Made by a program: the position numbers and the translations under genes
The notes under the pieces: generated by a model
Told to the model about the DNA's origin: nothing
The model's database searches: none
The model's input: only the letters and a program-made list of their open reading frames with translations
Assembly: GCA_003978405.1 (NCBI GenBank)
Contig: QNZU01000087.1
Span: 1 to 11,911, forward strand
Origin: Sulfurospirillum sp.
GTDB taxonomy: Bacteria > Campylobacterota > Campylobacteria > Campylobacterales > QNZT01
Reading direction: 5' to 3'
Length of the DNA: 11,911 nucleotides
Part shown: piece by piece, positions 1 through 6,701 of the stretch
Numbering within the stretch: the stretch's first letter is position 1
Layout of the letters: the number at the start of each line of letters is the position of its first letter

Positions 1-176
1 AGTTTTCTAAAATCTCTTTTTTTGTTTCGTCTATCTCTATATGCATAGACTAATGATCTTTCAAGCTGTTCTTTAGCTTTTCTAAAATGTTTTCTCCTAC
101 CGCTGTAGAAACCTTTAGCTTGTTTTAGAAGTCTTTTGTGTCTTCTTCTTCTGACAAATCCTGTTTTAACTCTCAT
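1..176 (-). CDS. rplT: 50S ribosomal protein L20, N-terminal part (cut by window edge)
   Basis: L20 is a 23S rRNA-binding protein needed early in large-subunit assembly, and in several bacteria it also represses its own operon. About 58 codons are present, running off the left edge. The protein starts MRVKTGFVRRRRHKRLLKQA, then has the family segments AKGFYSGRRKHFRKAKEQ and SLVYAYRDRRNKKRDFRK. It is very basic, as expected for the RNA-binding N-terminal extension. The ATG (complement of 174-176) has an AAGGA Shine-Dalgarno about 7 nt upstream. It lies 88 bp downstream of rpmI on the same strand, the usual rpmI-rplT order. Identity is certain from the sequence; the C-terminal globular domain is outside the window. 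Confidence 0.97.
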   Translation of the reverse strand, partial: MRVKTGFVRRRRHKRLLKQAKGFYSGRRKHFRKAKEQLERSLVYAYRDRRNKKRDFRK

Positions 177-264
177 AGTGTTTCCTTGACCTTTATTTGG
201 TGTCGCTTTTGCGAACTTGCCCTGTTTTTAGGAGGGGGAATAGGGAGAAATACTCCGACTTTAC
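177..264 (-). other. rpmI-rplT spacer with two small hairpins
   Basis: This 88-nt spacer separates rpmI from rplT. It contains a perfect 4-bp stem with a 4-nt loop at 203-214 (TCGC-TTTT-GCGA) and a 4-bp stem with a 5-nt loop at 244-256 (GGAG/CTCC), just after the rpmI stop. Between them lies a strongly purine/pyrimidine-biased stretch (G-rich on the plus strand, so C-rich in the mRNA). No U-tract follows either hairpin, so neither is an intrinsic terminator. They may shape L20 translation or autoregulation, which is inference only. Confidence 0.4.
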
Positions 265-459
265 TTACTCTCCAAGCAGTGTTTTAACCTGCTGAACATT
301 TGTCTTATCGACAACTTTAGGTGCTCTTAAGTTTCGTTTTCTTTTTTGATCTTTTTTTGTAAGGATGTGGCTTCTATAAGCTGATCCTCTTTTGATCGAA
401 CCGTTCTTTTTCGGTTTAAAACGCTTCGCCGCACCTCTATGGGTTTTCATTTTTGGCAT
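265..459 (-). CDS. rpmI: 50S ribosomal protein L35
   Basis: L35 is a small basic large-subunit protein. The 64-residue length is typical of the family. Recognisable segments are the N-terminal MPKMKTHRGAAKRFK, the central KRGSAYRSHILTKK, and a C-terminal half containing KRNLR. The ATG (complement of 457-459) has an AAGGA Shine-Dalgarno 8 nt upstream. It is followed by rplT in the normal order. Its usual upstream partner infC is about 3.7 kb away, beyond two membrane-protein genes and an MCP, and the gene has a candidate promoter of its own at 515-520. Confidence 0.97.
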   Translation of the reverse strand: MPKMKTHRGAAKRFKPKKNGSIKRGSAYRSHILTKKDQKRKRNLRAPKVVDKTNVQQVKTLLGE

Positions 460-480
460 AAACTGTTCCTTTTTATAGAT

Positions 481-507
481 TTAAAATCCACTTAACTTAG
501 ATTTTAA
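481..507 (-). promoter_or_regulatory. Inverted repeat in the rpmI 5' leader
   Basis: A perfect 8-bp inverted repeat, TTAAAATC (481-488) and GATTTTAA (500-507), with an 11-nt loop. It falls between the predicted transcription start (about 508) and the rpmI Shine-Dalgarno, so the mRNA would begin with a hairpin. It could stabilise the 5' end or take part in ribosomal-protein feedback. The stem is AT-rich, so stability is modest. Confidence 0.45.
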
Positions 508-514
508 GGGGCTT

Positions 515-520
515 ATTATA
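515..520 (-). promoter_or_regulatory. Candidate -10 element for rpmI-rplT
   Basis: A perfect TATAAT on the minus strand (complement of ATTATA), placed about 56 nt before the rpmI start codon, in the 83-bp gap after the YeeE/YedE gene. No good -35 hexamer lies at 16-18 nt, but Campylobacterota sigma-70 promoters often lack one and rely on the -10 and upstream AT-rich sequence. It would let the ribosomal genes be expressed independently of the inserted genes. Confidence 0.5.
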
Positions 521-542
521 TCTTTTTTAGTTGATTTTAATC

Positions 543-1190
543 TTAATCAACCTTCCTAAGAGCCGCTTTTCTGATCAACATCTCCTCCTCTTTATCCAAA
601 AGAGCCAAATCACCTTCATCTAAAAGTTCCATTTTAGGTATCAAGATACTGATCACTACAAGTGCTATACCAAATATCAATATTACCCAGTCTTCATTAC
701 CCTTAAAGATATCAAGAAGAGTGGTTTTCCCTAGGTTATCTCCCATTATCTTTTTGAAAAAGTCATATTTAATGTCAAATATATACCCTCCTAGCAACCC
801 TCCAATAGCACCTACCAAAACATCTATTCTACCCTCAGCTATGGATATAGGACCAGTACCTGGACATTTGCCCAAAATTGCCATAGATATCCCAAAAAGA
901 GCCCCTCCAACTATCAATCCTCCAAGCATGATAGGCTTGATGTGATAGTGTGCATACCCAAACTTCACCATAAAATATAGCCCGATACTGGCAAGTCCTA
1001 CCGCCAAAAAAAGCATCTTTGGTACTATTGTGTCTTTTAGCATCGCAAATCCTGCAATCTTCTCAAATTTATCAACCCTGCTATACTGGATGATTGCTCC
1101 AAAGAAGATACCTATGATAAAAATAACAACCAATGTTCCATGTCCTTGGTGTGCTGCTGTAGCAAACATATTTTCAACTCTTTCAAACAT
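543..1190 (-). CDS. YeeE/YedE-type membrane protein, second half of a split sulfur transporter
   Basis: A 215-residue integral membrane protein of the YeeE/YedE (DUF6691-like) sulfur-transport group. Hydrophobic segments lie near residues 20-36, 57-75, 87-106, 122-138 and 168-184, with a charged C-terminal tail. The hallmark is GKCPGTGP at 107-114, with Cys109 in the small conserved loop that in the thiosulfate channel TsuA/YeeE family carries sulfur-handling cysteines. The ATG (complement of 1188-1190) has AAGGA about 7 nt upstream. It begins 1 nt after the stop of the preceding gene, which supplies the other cysteine motif, so the two very likely form one transporter. The substrate is not visible from sequence; thiosulfate or another reduced sulfur species is inferred from family and from the sox genes nearby. 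Confidence 0.85.
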   Translation of the reverse strand: MFERVENMFATAAHQGHGTLVVIFIIGIFFGAIIQYSRVDKFEKIAGFAMLKDTIVPKMLFLAVGLASIGLYFMVKFGYAHYHIKPIMLGGLIVGGALFGISMAILGKCPGTGPISIAEGRIDVLVGAIGGLLGGYIFDIKYDFFKKIMGDNLGKTTLLDIFKGNEDWVILIFGIALVVISILIPKMELLDEGDLALLDKEEEMLIRKAALRKVD

Positions 1191-1191
1191 A

Positions 1192-1698
1192 CTATTTTCC
1201 TTTTGTGTTATAAAAAATCTTTCCGGTTACTACAAGTGAGATCATCACAACAGCACCAAAAATCATAGATGAGATAGCTACTTGACTCATGCCTGACAAA
1301 AAGTGTCCGCTTGTGCATCCTCCAGCCATTCTAGCTCCGATTATCATCAAAAATCCTGCAAAAAAACTCCATCTTAGTCTGCTTGAAACAGAGTTGTTTT
1401 TATACTTTTTCCATGCGGTTGGTACCAATGAGAGTCTAAAACTCTTTGTGATAAAAACAGATGTGACAAAACCGCCAAAAAGTGCACCAAGAAGCATCAC
1501 ACCTTCCCAAGCTCCTGGGTTTTTGATCTCTTGTAAATAGACAAATTTTTGCGGATCAAGATCAAACAATAAACCTGCAAAATATGGCACATATGTTGAT
1601 GCACCAAGCGGTCTGTCCGCTCCAAAAATCGAAAAAGTAAAGAGCAGTAAAATAGCCATCAATATTCCACCTGCCCACCATGGCAACCTTCTTTTCAT
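1192..1698 (-). CDS. YeeE/YedE-type membrane protein, first half of a split sulfur transporter
   Basis: A 168-residue inner-membrane protein of the YeeE/YedE sulfur-transport family. There are hydrophobic segments near 9-25, 66-82, 111-122 and 138-158. The family-like element RPLGAST follows the first helix at 29-35. The diagnostic loop GGCTSGH at 126-132 contains the conserved Cys128. Full-length YeeE/TsuA proteins carry two such cysteine-containing halves in one chain; here they are two adjacent genes, separated by 1 nt, an arrangement common in bacteria. The ATG (complement of 1696-1698) has AAGGAG 6 nt upstream, and a TATACT -10-like element lies further upstream. Specific substrate unknown; sulfur uptake is the best guess. 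Confidence 0.85.
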   Translation of the reverse strand: MKRRLPWWAGGILMAILLLFTFSIFGADRPLGASTYVPYFAGLLFDLDPQKFVYLQEIKNPGAWEGVMLLGALFGGFVTSVFITKSFRLSLVPTAWKKYKNNSVSSRLRWSFFAGFLMIIGARMAGGCTSGHFLSGMSQVAISSMIFGAVVMISLVVTGKIFYNTKGK

Positions 1699-1753
1699 AC
1701 TATCTCCTTATGATTATTATTAGTTAAATTCAGTAATTAACTTATGAATGAAT

Positions 1754-1759
1754 AGTATA
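1754..1759 (-). promoter_or_regulatory. Candidate -10 element for the YeeE/YedE pair
   Basis: TATACT on the minus strand, about 56 nt upstream of the first YeeE/YedE start codon, preceded by a run of eight T on that strand. There is no clear -35 hexamer. T-rich sequence in place of a -35 box is typical of Campylobacterota promoters. The call rests on position and the -10 match only. Confidence 0.4.
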
Positions 1760-1874
1760 GTAAAAAAAAGTTACTTTTTTGTTATTTATATTTTTGATAA
1801 TTATGATTAGTAGGATTTATAAAGAGAAATTTTTCTGAAAGTACAAAACCGATATGGGCTGGTTTGAAATCCTT

Positions 1875-1916
1875 CAATTGCCAAGATAAAACAATCAAGG
1901 TTCCATCTTGGCATTG
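1875..1916 (-). repeat. Inverted repeat downstream of the MCP gene
   Basis: A perfect 9-bp inverted repeat, TGCCAAGAT (1879-1887) and ATCTTGGCA (1905-1913), with a 17-nt loop. It is extended by three more pairs (CAA/TTG) across one bulged base. It starts 16 nt past the MCP stop, where a transcript end would be expected, but no U-tract follows on the minus strand, so it is not a canonical intrinsic terminator. It could protect a 3' end, or be a protein-binding site upstream of the YeeE/YedE genes. Confidence 0.5.
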
Positions 1917-1931
1917 TAAAGCTTATACTAT

Positions 1932-4058
1932 TTATACTAAAGAGTCCATCTCTTCAAAAAGTTTTTGTGACTCTTTTTCTGTCTCTTTCATCAGTGTTAT
2001 AATTTTATTGTTCCTGTTTTTCTCCTTCTGTTTTAACACTTTCATAACATCTTCGATATTTTTATGTATTATTGTATTTGTATTTGATATCACTTTTAAA
2101 CCGTGTCTCTTCTCTTCGGATAGTTTTTGTTTATCTTTTTGAAGTAATTTCATGAGCCCATCTTCATCGGATATCTTTAAATCCTCAAAAGATTTTTCTT
2201 CAAAAATGGCATCATAAGCTCTGTTTTTAAATATCATATGATCCAATTTTGCCATATTTACAAAAAGCTCATCTCCCAACTCTCTATTTTTCTCAGATAT
2301 ACTTTCAGCATTATCAACAAGCTGATTAAAGGCTTCGACAAAGTGATTTAGCTTCTCTTGTGATGAGAATGTCTCTTGTTCTATAGTTTGGCTATTATCT
2401 GCAATTGCGAGTGAAGTTTGCTTCAAGGAATTTATATTGATCTCTACCTCATTTGTAGCCTTTTGTGTTCTCTCTGCCAACTGTCTTACCTCATCTGCTA
2501 CTACAGCAAAACCTCTTCCGTGCTCCCCTGCTCTTGCTGCTTCAATCGCTGCATTTAAAGCTAAAAGATTTGTTTGATCAGAGATATCTTTGATAAGATT
2601 TATTACTGAGTATATCTCTTCGACATTACTGTTTAGCTCTTCAACAGAATCTCTTGAGCCATTTATCATCTCTGAGATTGTTGATATACTATGAGTGATA
2701 TTTTCAGTTGATTTTTTTAGATTATTTATCACTGATTCGGTTTCTAAGTTGAGTCTGTTTACTATCTCAATATCAGAAACACTATTTGACATACTCTCAT
2801 TTAGATTGTTTGCATTAGAGATAGAACCTGTAATCATCTCATTTGAAAGTGCCAGATGCAATTTTGTCTGTTCGAGTTGTTTTTTTGAGTTCTCTTGAGC
2901 TATTAGAGCCTCTTGTGCAACTTTTTCTTGCTCTTTTGCCATTGATTCAACTTTTTCTATAAATTTATTAAAGCTTGATGCTGCACTACCAATCTCATCA
3001 TTGGATAATACAGGAAGTCTCTTGCTAAGATCTGCATCACCCACAGCAAGTTCTTCAGCCATTTCATCAAATTTTTGGATAGGTTTGACAACTGCATGTT
3101 TAATAACGGCCATTAAGAAAAGCAAAATTATAACATCAAGAATCATCATAATATATAACTGTCTTAAGAGTGCATCTTTACTCTTTGATATGATAGCTTC
3201 AACATTTGATATTTTATTTCCTACAAGAGCATACCCTACAACATTACCGTTAAAATCTTTTATAGGTTGTGAAGCTATATAATAGTTTGCTCCTTTATGT
3301 AAATCATTAATATTCTTAATATCAATCTTTGATGCATCATCTAAAAAATCTTTTTTTACAACAGATGGCTTAACCGCCAAGGTATATCCTTTACCGACTT
3401 TAGGTTTATCTTTTAGTAGAGTTGCCACAGATAAAAAATCATCTTTCATAACAATAGCCACTTCATAACCGACATTTTTTTTAGCCTTTTTAACTATAGA
3501 GTTTAATCCTTGCATAAACTCAACAGAACCCAAATAGTTCCCATCATCAAATATAGGAGAAATTCCTCTCAAAACCAAACCGGCTCGACCCAGTTCAATA
3601 GCAACCAAAGGTTTTTTGCTCTTTTTGACACTGACTATTGTATGTCTAAATGAGCTTAAATTATCACCATATTTATCTGGCTTCCATGCTCTTAAAAAGC
3701 TGTGTATATTTGCATCATGGATATGGATTTTTATATTTTTGTAGTTTGTATATTGTTTAAACTCATTTGAAAGGTTTTTTAATCCCTTTAAAGCCAAAGA
3801 TCGGTCACTGTTTTTAAGTCCACTGATCACATCATAATTGTGAGCTAAATTTATAGCATTTGTTATACCGATATTCTCTTTCTCTTTTATTGCTTCATTA
3901 TAAAAAGATTTAAAAATTTTTTCTTGTTTGCTTAGTAACTGTTCTCTCATTTCACCCATGGAGTAATAGTAATTTGTAAAAACAACTACAATTCCTATGA
4001 CAATAGAAACAATTAGCGGTATATATACTTTTTTACCAATCGACATATTTTTAAACAT
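1932..4058 (-). CDS. Methyl-accepting chemotaxis protein with Cache-type sensor and degenerate CZB-like tail
   Basis: A 708-residue transmembrane chemoreceptor. Order of parts: transmembrane helix about 11-29; periplasmic sensor about 35-295 that looks like a double-Cache domain (FLRAWKPDKYGD at 121-132, LVLRGISPIFDDG at 161-173, GNVVGYALVG at 271-280); second transmembrane helix about 299-319; HAMP domain about 320-372; and a signalling coiled coil with the conserved hairpin tip, DQTNLLALNAAIEAARAGEH at 494-513 then GRGFAVVADEVRQLAERT. After the signalling domain, residues about 596-675 resemble the chemoreceptor zinc-binding (CZB) domain. The opening motif AKLDHMIFKNRAY (603-615) is kept, but the family cysteine segment is absent. 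The ATG (complement of 4056-4058) has AAGGA 7 nt upstream. The ligand is unknown; the sulfur-transporter neighbours only hint at a sulfur cue. Confidence 0.93.
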   Translation of the reverse strand: MFKNMSIGKKVYIPLIVSIVIGIVVVFTNYYYSMGEMREQLLSKQEKIFKSFYNEAIKEKENIGITNAINLAHNYDVISGLKNSDRSLALKGLKNLSNEFKQYTNYKNIKIHIHDANIHSFLRAWKPDKYGDNLSSFRHTIVSVKKSKKPLVAIELGRAGLVLRGISPIFDDGNYLGSVEFMQGLNSIVKKAKKNVGYEVAIVMKDDFLSVATLLKDKPKVGKGYTLAVKPSVVKKDFLDDASKIDIKNINDLHKGANYYIASQPIKDFNGNVVGYALVGNKISNVEAIISKSKDALLRQLYIMMILDVIILLFLMAVIKHAVVKPIQKFDEMAEELAVGDADLSKRLPVLSNDEIGSAASSFNKFIEKVESMAKEQEKVAQEALIAQENSKKQLEQTKLHLALSNEMITGSISNANNLNESMSNSVSDIEIVNRLNLETESVINNLKKSTENITHSISTISEMINGSRDSVEELNSNVEEIYSVINLIKDISDQTNLLALNAAIEAARAGEHGRGFAVVADEVRQLAERTQKATNEVEININSLKQTSLAIADNSQTIEQETFSSQEKLNHFVEAFNQLVDNAESISEKNRELGDELFVNMAKLDHMIFKNRAYDAIFEEKSFEDLKISDEDGLMKLLQKDKQKLSEEKRHGLKVISNTNTIIHKNIEDVMKVLKQKEKNRNNKIITLMKETEKESQKLFEEMDSLV

Positions 4059-4112
4059 TATTTGTCCTTGTGATATATTCTTCTTTACAATATCGCCACA
4101 TAGGGCAATTGT

Positions 4113-4118
4113 TTTATA
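4113..4118 (-). promoter_or_regulatory. Candidate -10 element for the MCP gene
   Basis: TATAAA on the minus strand in the 115-bp gap between infC and the MCP gene, about 55 nt before the MCP start codon. No convincing -35 is present, and no sigma-54 or FliA-type promoter could be recognised. Weak call. Confidence 0.3.
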
Positions 4119-4162
4119 ATTATTTGGTAGTTTAGTAGAAAATTTTTAGAATGTGTGGAGAT

Positions 4163-4181
4163 AAAAAGAAGTCTTACTTCT
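4163..4181 (-). terminator. Weak intrinsic terminator overlapping the infC stop codon
   Basis: On the minus strand AGAAGT (complement of 4176-4181) pairs with ACTTCT (complement of 4167-4172) across a 3-nt loop, followed directly by TTTT (complement of 4163-4166). The stem can be lengthened by a G-U pair and A-U pairs. It is short and low in GC, so termination would be partial at best. Its position at the end of infC fits the thrS-infC transcript ending before the MCP gene. Confidence 0.4.
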
Positions 4182-4737
4182 CTTTATCTTTTTTTGGGAC
4201 TGTGTACATATTTACATATCTTCCCTCAAATTTTGGTTCATGCTCTTTGGTAGCGATATCTTCTACCATCGGCCAGACACGGTTTAGCACCTCTACTCCG
4301 GCTTGTGGATTTTGCATTTCACGACCTCTTAAAAAGACTCTGAACTTTACATGTTTGCCAGACTCCAAGAACTCTCTTGCATGTTTTACTTTATAATTGA
4401 TATCGTTATCGGCGATTTTGACTGAAAGCTTGATCTCTTTGACTTCGATCTTCTTCTGTTTCTTTTTTGCCTCTTTCTTCTTCTTTTCAGCTTGGTACTT
4501 AAACTTACCATAATCCATAATCTTGGCAACAGGCGGCTTTGCATCAGGTGCAATCAGTACCAAATCCAAACCTTTGCTCTCTGCAATTTCAAGAGCTTCT
4601 CTTGAAGAGATGATTCCGTGCTGAGTGCCATCTTCTTCCATGCACCTGACTTCATCAATCCTCAAAACATCACTATTTAAAATAGTTTGATCCTTTTTTC
4701 TTCTACCCCTGTCTTTGTCGTTTCTTCTATCTTTCAA
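4174..4737 (-). CDS. infC: Translation initiation factor IF-3 (TTG start)
   Basis: IF-3 binds the 30S subunit, prevents premature 50S joining and proofreads start codon-initiator tRNA pairing. The 187-residue length is near the family norm (180 in E. coli). The N-domain includes LRIDEVRC at 25-32, GLDLVLIAPDAKPPVAKIMD and YGKFKYQAEKKKKEAKKKQK into the basic linker; the C-domain has VKEIKLSVKIADNDINYKVK, FRVFLRGREMQNP and FEGRYVNM. The only reasonable start is TTG (complement of 4735-4737). It overlaps the thrS TGA stop as TTGA and has a GAGGT Shine-Dalgarno (complement of 4744-4748) 6 nt upstream, so translation is probably coupled to thrS. The Arg/Lys/Asp-rich first 17 residues extend slightly beyond the E. 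coli form. A rare start codon on infC recalls the AUU start of E. coli infC, which IF-3 itself discriminates against. Confidence 0.96.
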   Translation of the reverse strand: MKDRRNDKDRGRRKKDQTILNSDVLRIDEVRCMEEDGTQHGIISSREALEIAESKGLDLVLIAPDAKPPVAKIMDYGKFKYQAEKKKKEAKKKQKKIEVKEIKLSVKIADNDINYKVKHAREFLESGKHVKFRVFLRGREMQNPQAGVEVLNRVWPMVEDIATKEHEPKFEGRYVNMYTVPKKDKEK

Positions 4738-6572
4738 AAGTGTACCTCATCCATTTTCTCCTTTATTAGTTTATAAAAATCATCTCTTTTCATATTGTGT
4801 TGCTCTCTTTTTCTTCTGTCTCTAAGTGCAACTGTCTGGTTTTTGACCTCTTCATCTCCCAGTACCAAAATCATCGGAACTCTCTGCTTTTCAGCCGTTC
4901 TGATCCGTTTGTTTAGACTCTCATTTTTAGATGAGATTTCACAATCTATCTCCATAAAAACAAGATCATCTGCGATCTTCTTGGCATACTCAAGATGAGA
5001 ATCCGCAATAGGAACAATTATCACCTGAGTAGGAGCGATAAAAAACGGCAACTCTCCGGCAGTATGCTCAATGAGAATACCGATAAATCTCTCAAACGAT
5101 CCCAAAATCGCTCTGTGAATCATCACCGGTTGCGATTTTTCATTGTTCTCGTTGGTGTATTCTAGCAAAAAGCGTTCCGGCAGATTAAAATCTACCTGAA
5201 TGGTACCACACTGCCATTTTCTTTTTAGAGAGTCTTTGATCTTGATATCGATTTTAGGACCATAAAATGCTCCTCCACCCTCATCGATACCATACTCCAG
5301 ACCACTTCCATCAAGTGCATCTTTTAGTCCCTGTGTAGCACTCTCCCAAATCTCATCACTGCCTATCGCTTTTTCCGGTTTTGTTGATATCTCAAGCTCA
5401 TATTCAAAATCAAAACTCTTCATGATATCATCTACAAAGCCCAAAACTTCCAAGACATTCTCTTTTATCTGGGAAGTAGTGCAGTATATATGAGCATCAT
5501 CTTGAGTAAACTCTCTCACACGAAACAATCCATGCAATGCTCCACTCATCTCATGCCTGTGTACCACTCCGTACTCAAAAAACTTCAGTGGCAAATCACG
5601 GTAACTTCTAAGCTCACTCTGATAGATTTTGATATGCCCTACACAATTCATCGGCTTTATACCATACTCTACCACTTTTGGATTCTCATCATCACCTTCG
5701 TTGATTTTGGTAAAATACATATTTTCACCATAGTTTTGATAGTGACCGCTTATTTTCCATGCCTCACTCTTTAAAAGTTCGGGACCTCGAACTGGCTGAT
5801 ATCCTCTTTTTCTATGGGCTTTATATAGAAGGTATTCGAGTTTACTTCTAAGTCTAGCACCATTTGGCAGCCAAAGCGGCAAACCTGCCCCTATGCTCTC
5901 ATCAAAAGTGAAGAGTTTAAGATCATTGCCCAGTTTCCTGTGATCTCTCTTTTTTGCCTCTTCTATCATTTGAAGATAATCTTTAAGACTCTCTTTGTCT
6001 GCAAAAGCGGTACCATAGATACGGGTTAGCATCTCATTCTTTTCATCACCGCCAAGATAAGCACCAGCAATCTTTGTTAGCTTAAAATTGTGTAAAAGCT
6101 TGGTATTTGGGACATGCGGTCCCCTGCAAAGATCCTCAAAATCACCCTGTTTGTATGTAGTAAGAGTATCATCTTCTATGCGGGAGAGAACTGCTTGTTT
6201 TAGTTCGTCATCTGCAAATTTTTGGTTTATCTCGTCTTTAGTGTAAGAATTTTTTTGAATGTCAAACTTTTTTTTGACTAACTCTTTCATCTTTTTTTCG
6301 ATTTTTTTCAAATCAGCATCACTGATCTTTTCTGAAGTTTTAAAATCGTAATAAAATCCATCTTCAACATTTGGACCGACAAAAAATTTGGCATCAGGGT
6401 ATAGCCCTTTGATAGCTTGAGCCATTAAGTGTGCAGTAGAATGCCTGATAATATCCAGTGCTTCAGGCGAATTGTCAAAATATATCTTCTCTCCATCTTC
6501 TCCCAAATTTTGGGCACTTTGCGTATCATAAACGATACCGTCTTTCTTGTAACCGATAACTATCTCTTCCAA
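4734..6572 (-). CDS. thrS: Threonyl-tRNA synthetase lacking the TGS domain (TTG start)
   Basis: Charges tRNA-Thr with threonine in the cytoplasm and edits mischarged Ser-tRNA-Thr. At 612 residues it is about 30 shorter than E. coli ThrRS because the N-terminal TGS domain is essentially missing: only about 43 residues precede the editing-site motif HSTAH (44-48). The second editing motif CRGPHVP has Cys149 and His153. In the class II catalytic core the zinc ligands are Cys310 (KPMNCVGH), His361 (QDDAHIYC) and His486 (VMIHRAILGSFERF), with motif 2 at VHRHEMSG (338-344). The C-terminal anticodon-binding domain runs from about residue 512 to the terminal DEVHF. Start is TTG (complement of 6570-6572): an in-frame TAA lies 18 nt upstream with no ATG after it, and AAGGGA is spaced 4 nt before the TTG. 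infC follows with a 4-nt overlap. Confidence 0.97.
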   Translation of the reverse strand: MEEIVIGYKKDGIVYDTQSAQNLGEDGEKIYFDNSPEALDIIRHSTAHLMAQAIKGLYPDAKFFVGPNVEDGFYYDFKTSEKISDADLKKIEKKMKELVKKKFDIQKNSYTKDEINQKFADDELKQAVLSRIEDDTLTTYKQGDFEDLCRGPHVPNTKLLHNFKLTKIAGAYLGGDEKNEMLTRIYGTAFADKESLKDYLQMIEEAKKRDHRKLGNDLKLFTFDESIGAGLPLWLPNGARLRSKLEYLLYKAHRKRGYQPVRGPELLKSEAWKISGHYQNYGENMYFTKINEGDDENPKVVEYGIKPMNCVGHIKIYQSELRSYRDLPLKFFEYGVVHRHEMSGALHGLFRVREFTQDDAHIYCTTSQIKENVLEVLGFVDDIMKSFDFEYELEISTKPEKAIGSDEIWESATQGLKDALDGSGLEYGIDEGGGAFYGPKIDIKIKDSLKRKWQCGTIQVDFNLPERFLLEYTNENNEKSQPVMIHRAILGSFERFIGILIEHTAGELPFFIAPTQVIIVPIADSHLEYAKKIADDLVFMEIDCEISSKNESLNKRIRTAEKQRVPMILVLGDEEVKNQTVALRDRRKREQHNMKRDDFYKLIKEKMDEVHF

Positions 6573-6603
6573 TAAATCCCTTTTTGTTTAATCATCTTGC
6601 ATC

Positions 6604-6632
6604 ATTTTAACAAATAATAGCTTAGTAGCTAA
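6604..6632 (-). promoter_or_regulatory. Candidate thrS-infC promoter
   Basis: On the minus strand TTAGCT (complement of 6627-6632) and TAAAAT (complement of 6604-6609) are spaced 17 nt apart, about 30 nt before the thrS start. The -35 part overlaps a small inverted repeat, TAGCT-TAGT-AGCTA (6618-6631). The rest of the 129-bp divergent intergenic region shows no convincing plus-strand promoter for the ArsC-family gene. Confidence 0.35.
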
Positions 6633-6701
6633 ACTTAAAGGCACCTCTAAAAACAATTTGAGTAAACTCTCACAATAAAATTTATAGCTTAAGGAAATCA
6701 A

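Noticed and set aside
530..551. Hairpin GTTGATT-N8-AATCAAC at the end of the second YeeE/YedE gene, considered as a terminator
   Set aside because: On the minus strand it is followed by an A-run, not a U-run, and it overlaps the stop codon, so it does not look like an intrinsic terminator.
1864..2142. Plus-strand open frame of 92 codons antisense to the MCP 3' end
   Set aside because: Composition is Ser/Phe/Cys-rich, typical of an antisense reading of the coiled-coil coding strand. It has no good ribosome binding site and overlaps a certain gene.
4059..4173. Sigma-54 or sigma-28 promoter for the MCP gene
   Set aside because: No GG-N10-GC spacing and no GCCGATAA-type -10 could be found, so only a weak sigma-70-like -10 was listed.
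6573..6701. Plus-strand promoter for the ArsC-family gene (TTGAGT at 6658 with TTTATA at 6681)
   Set aside because: It would place the transcription start on top of the Shine-Dalgarno at 6691-6696, leaving no usable leader.
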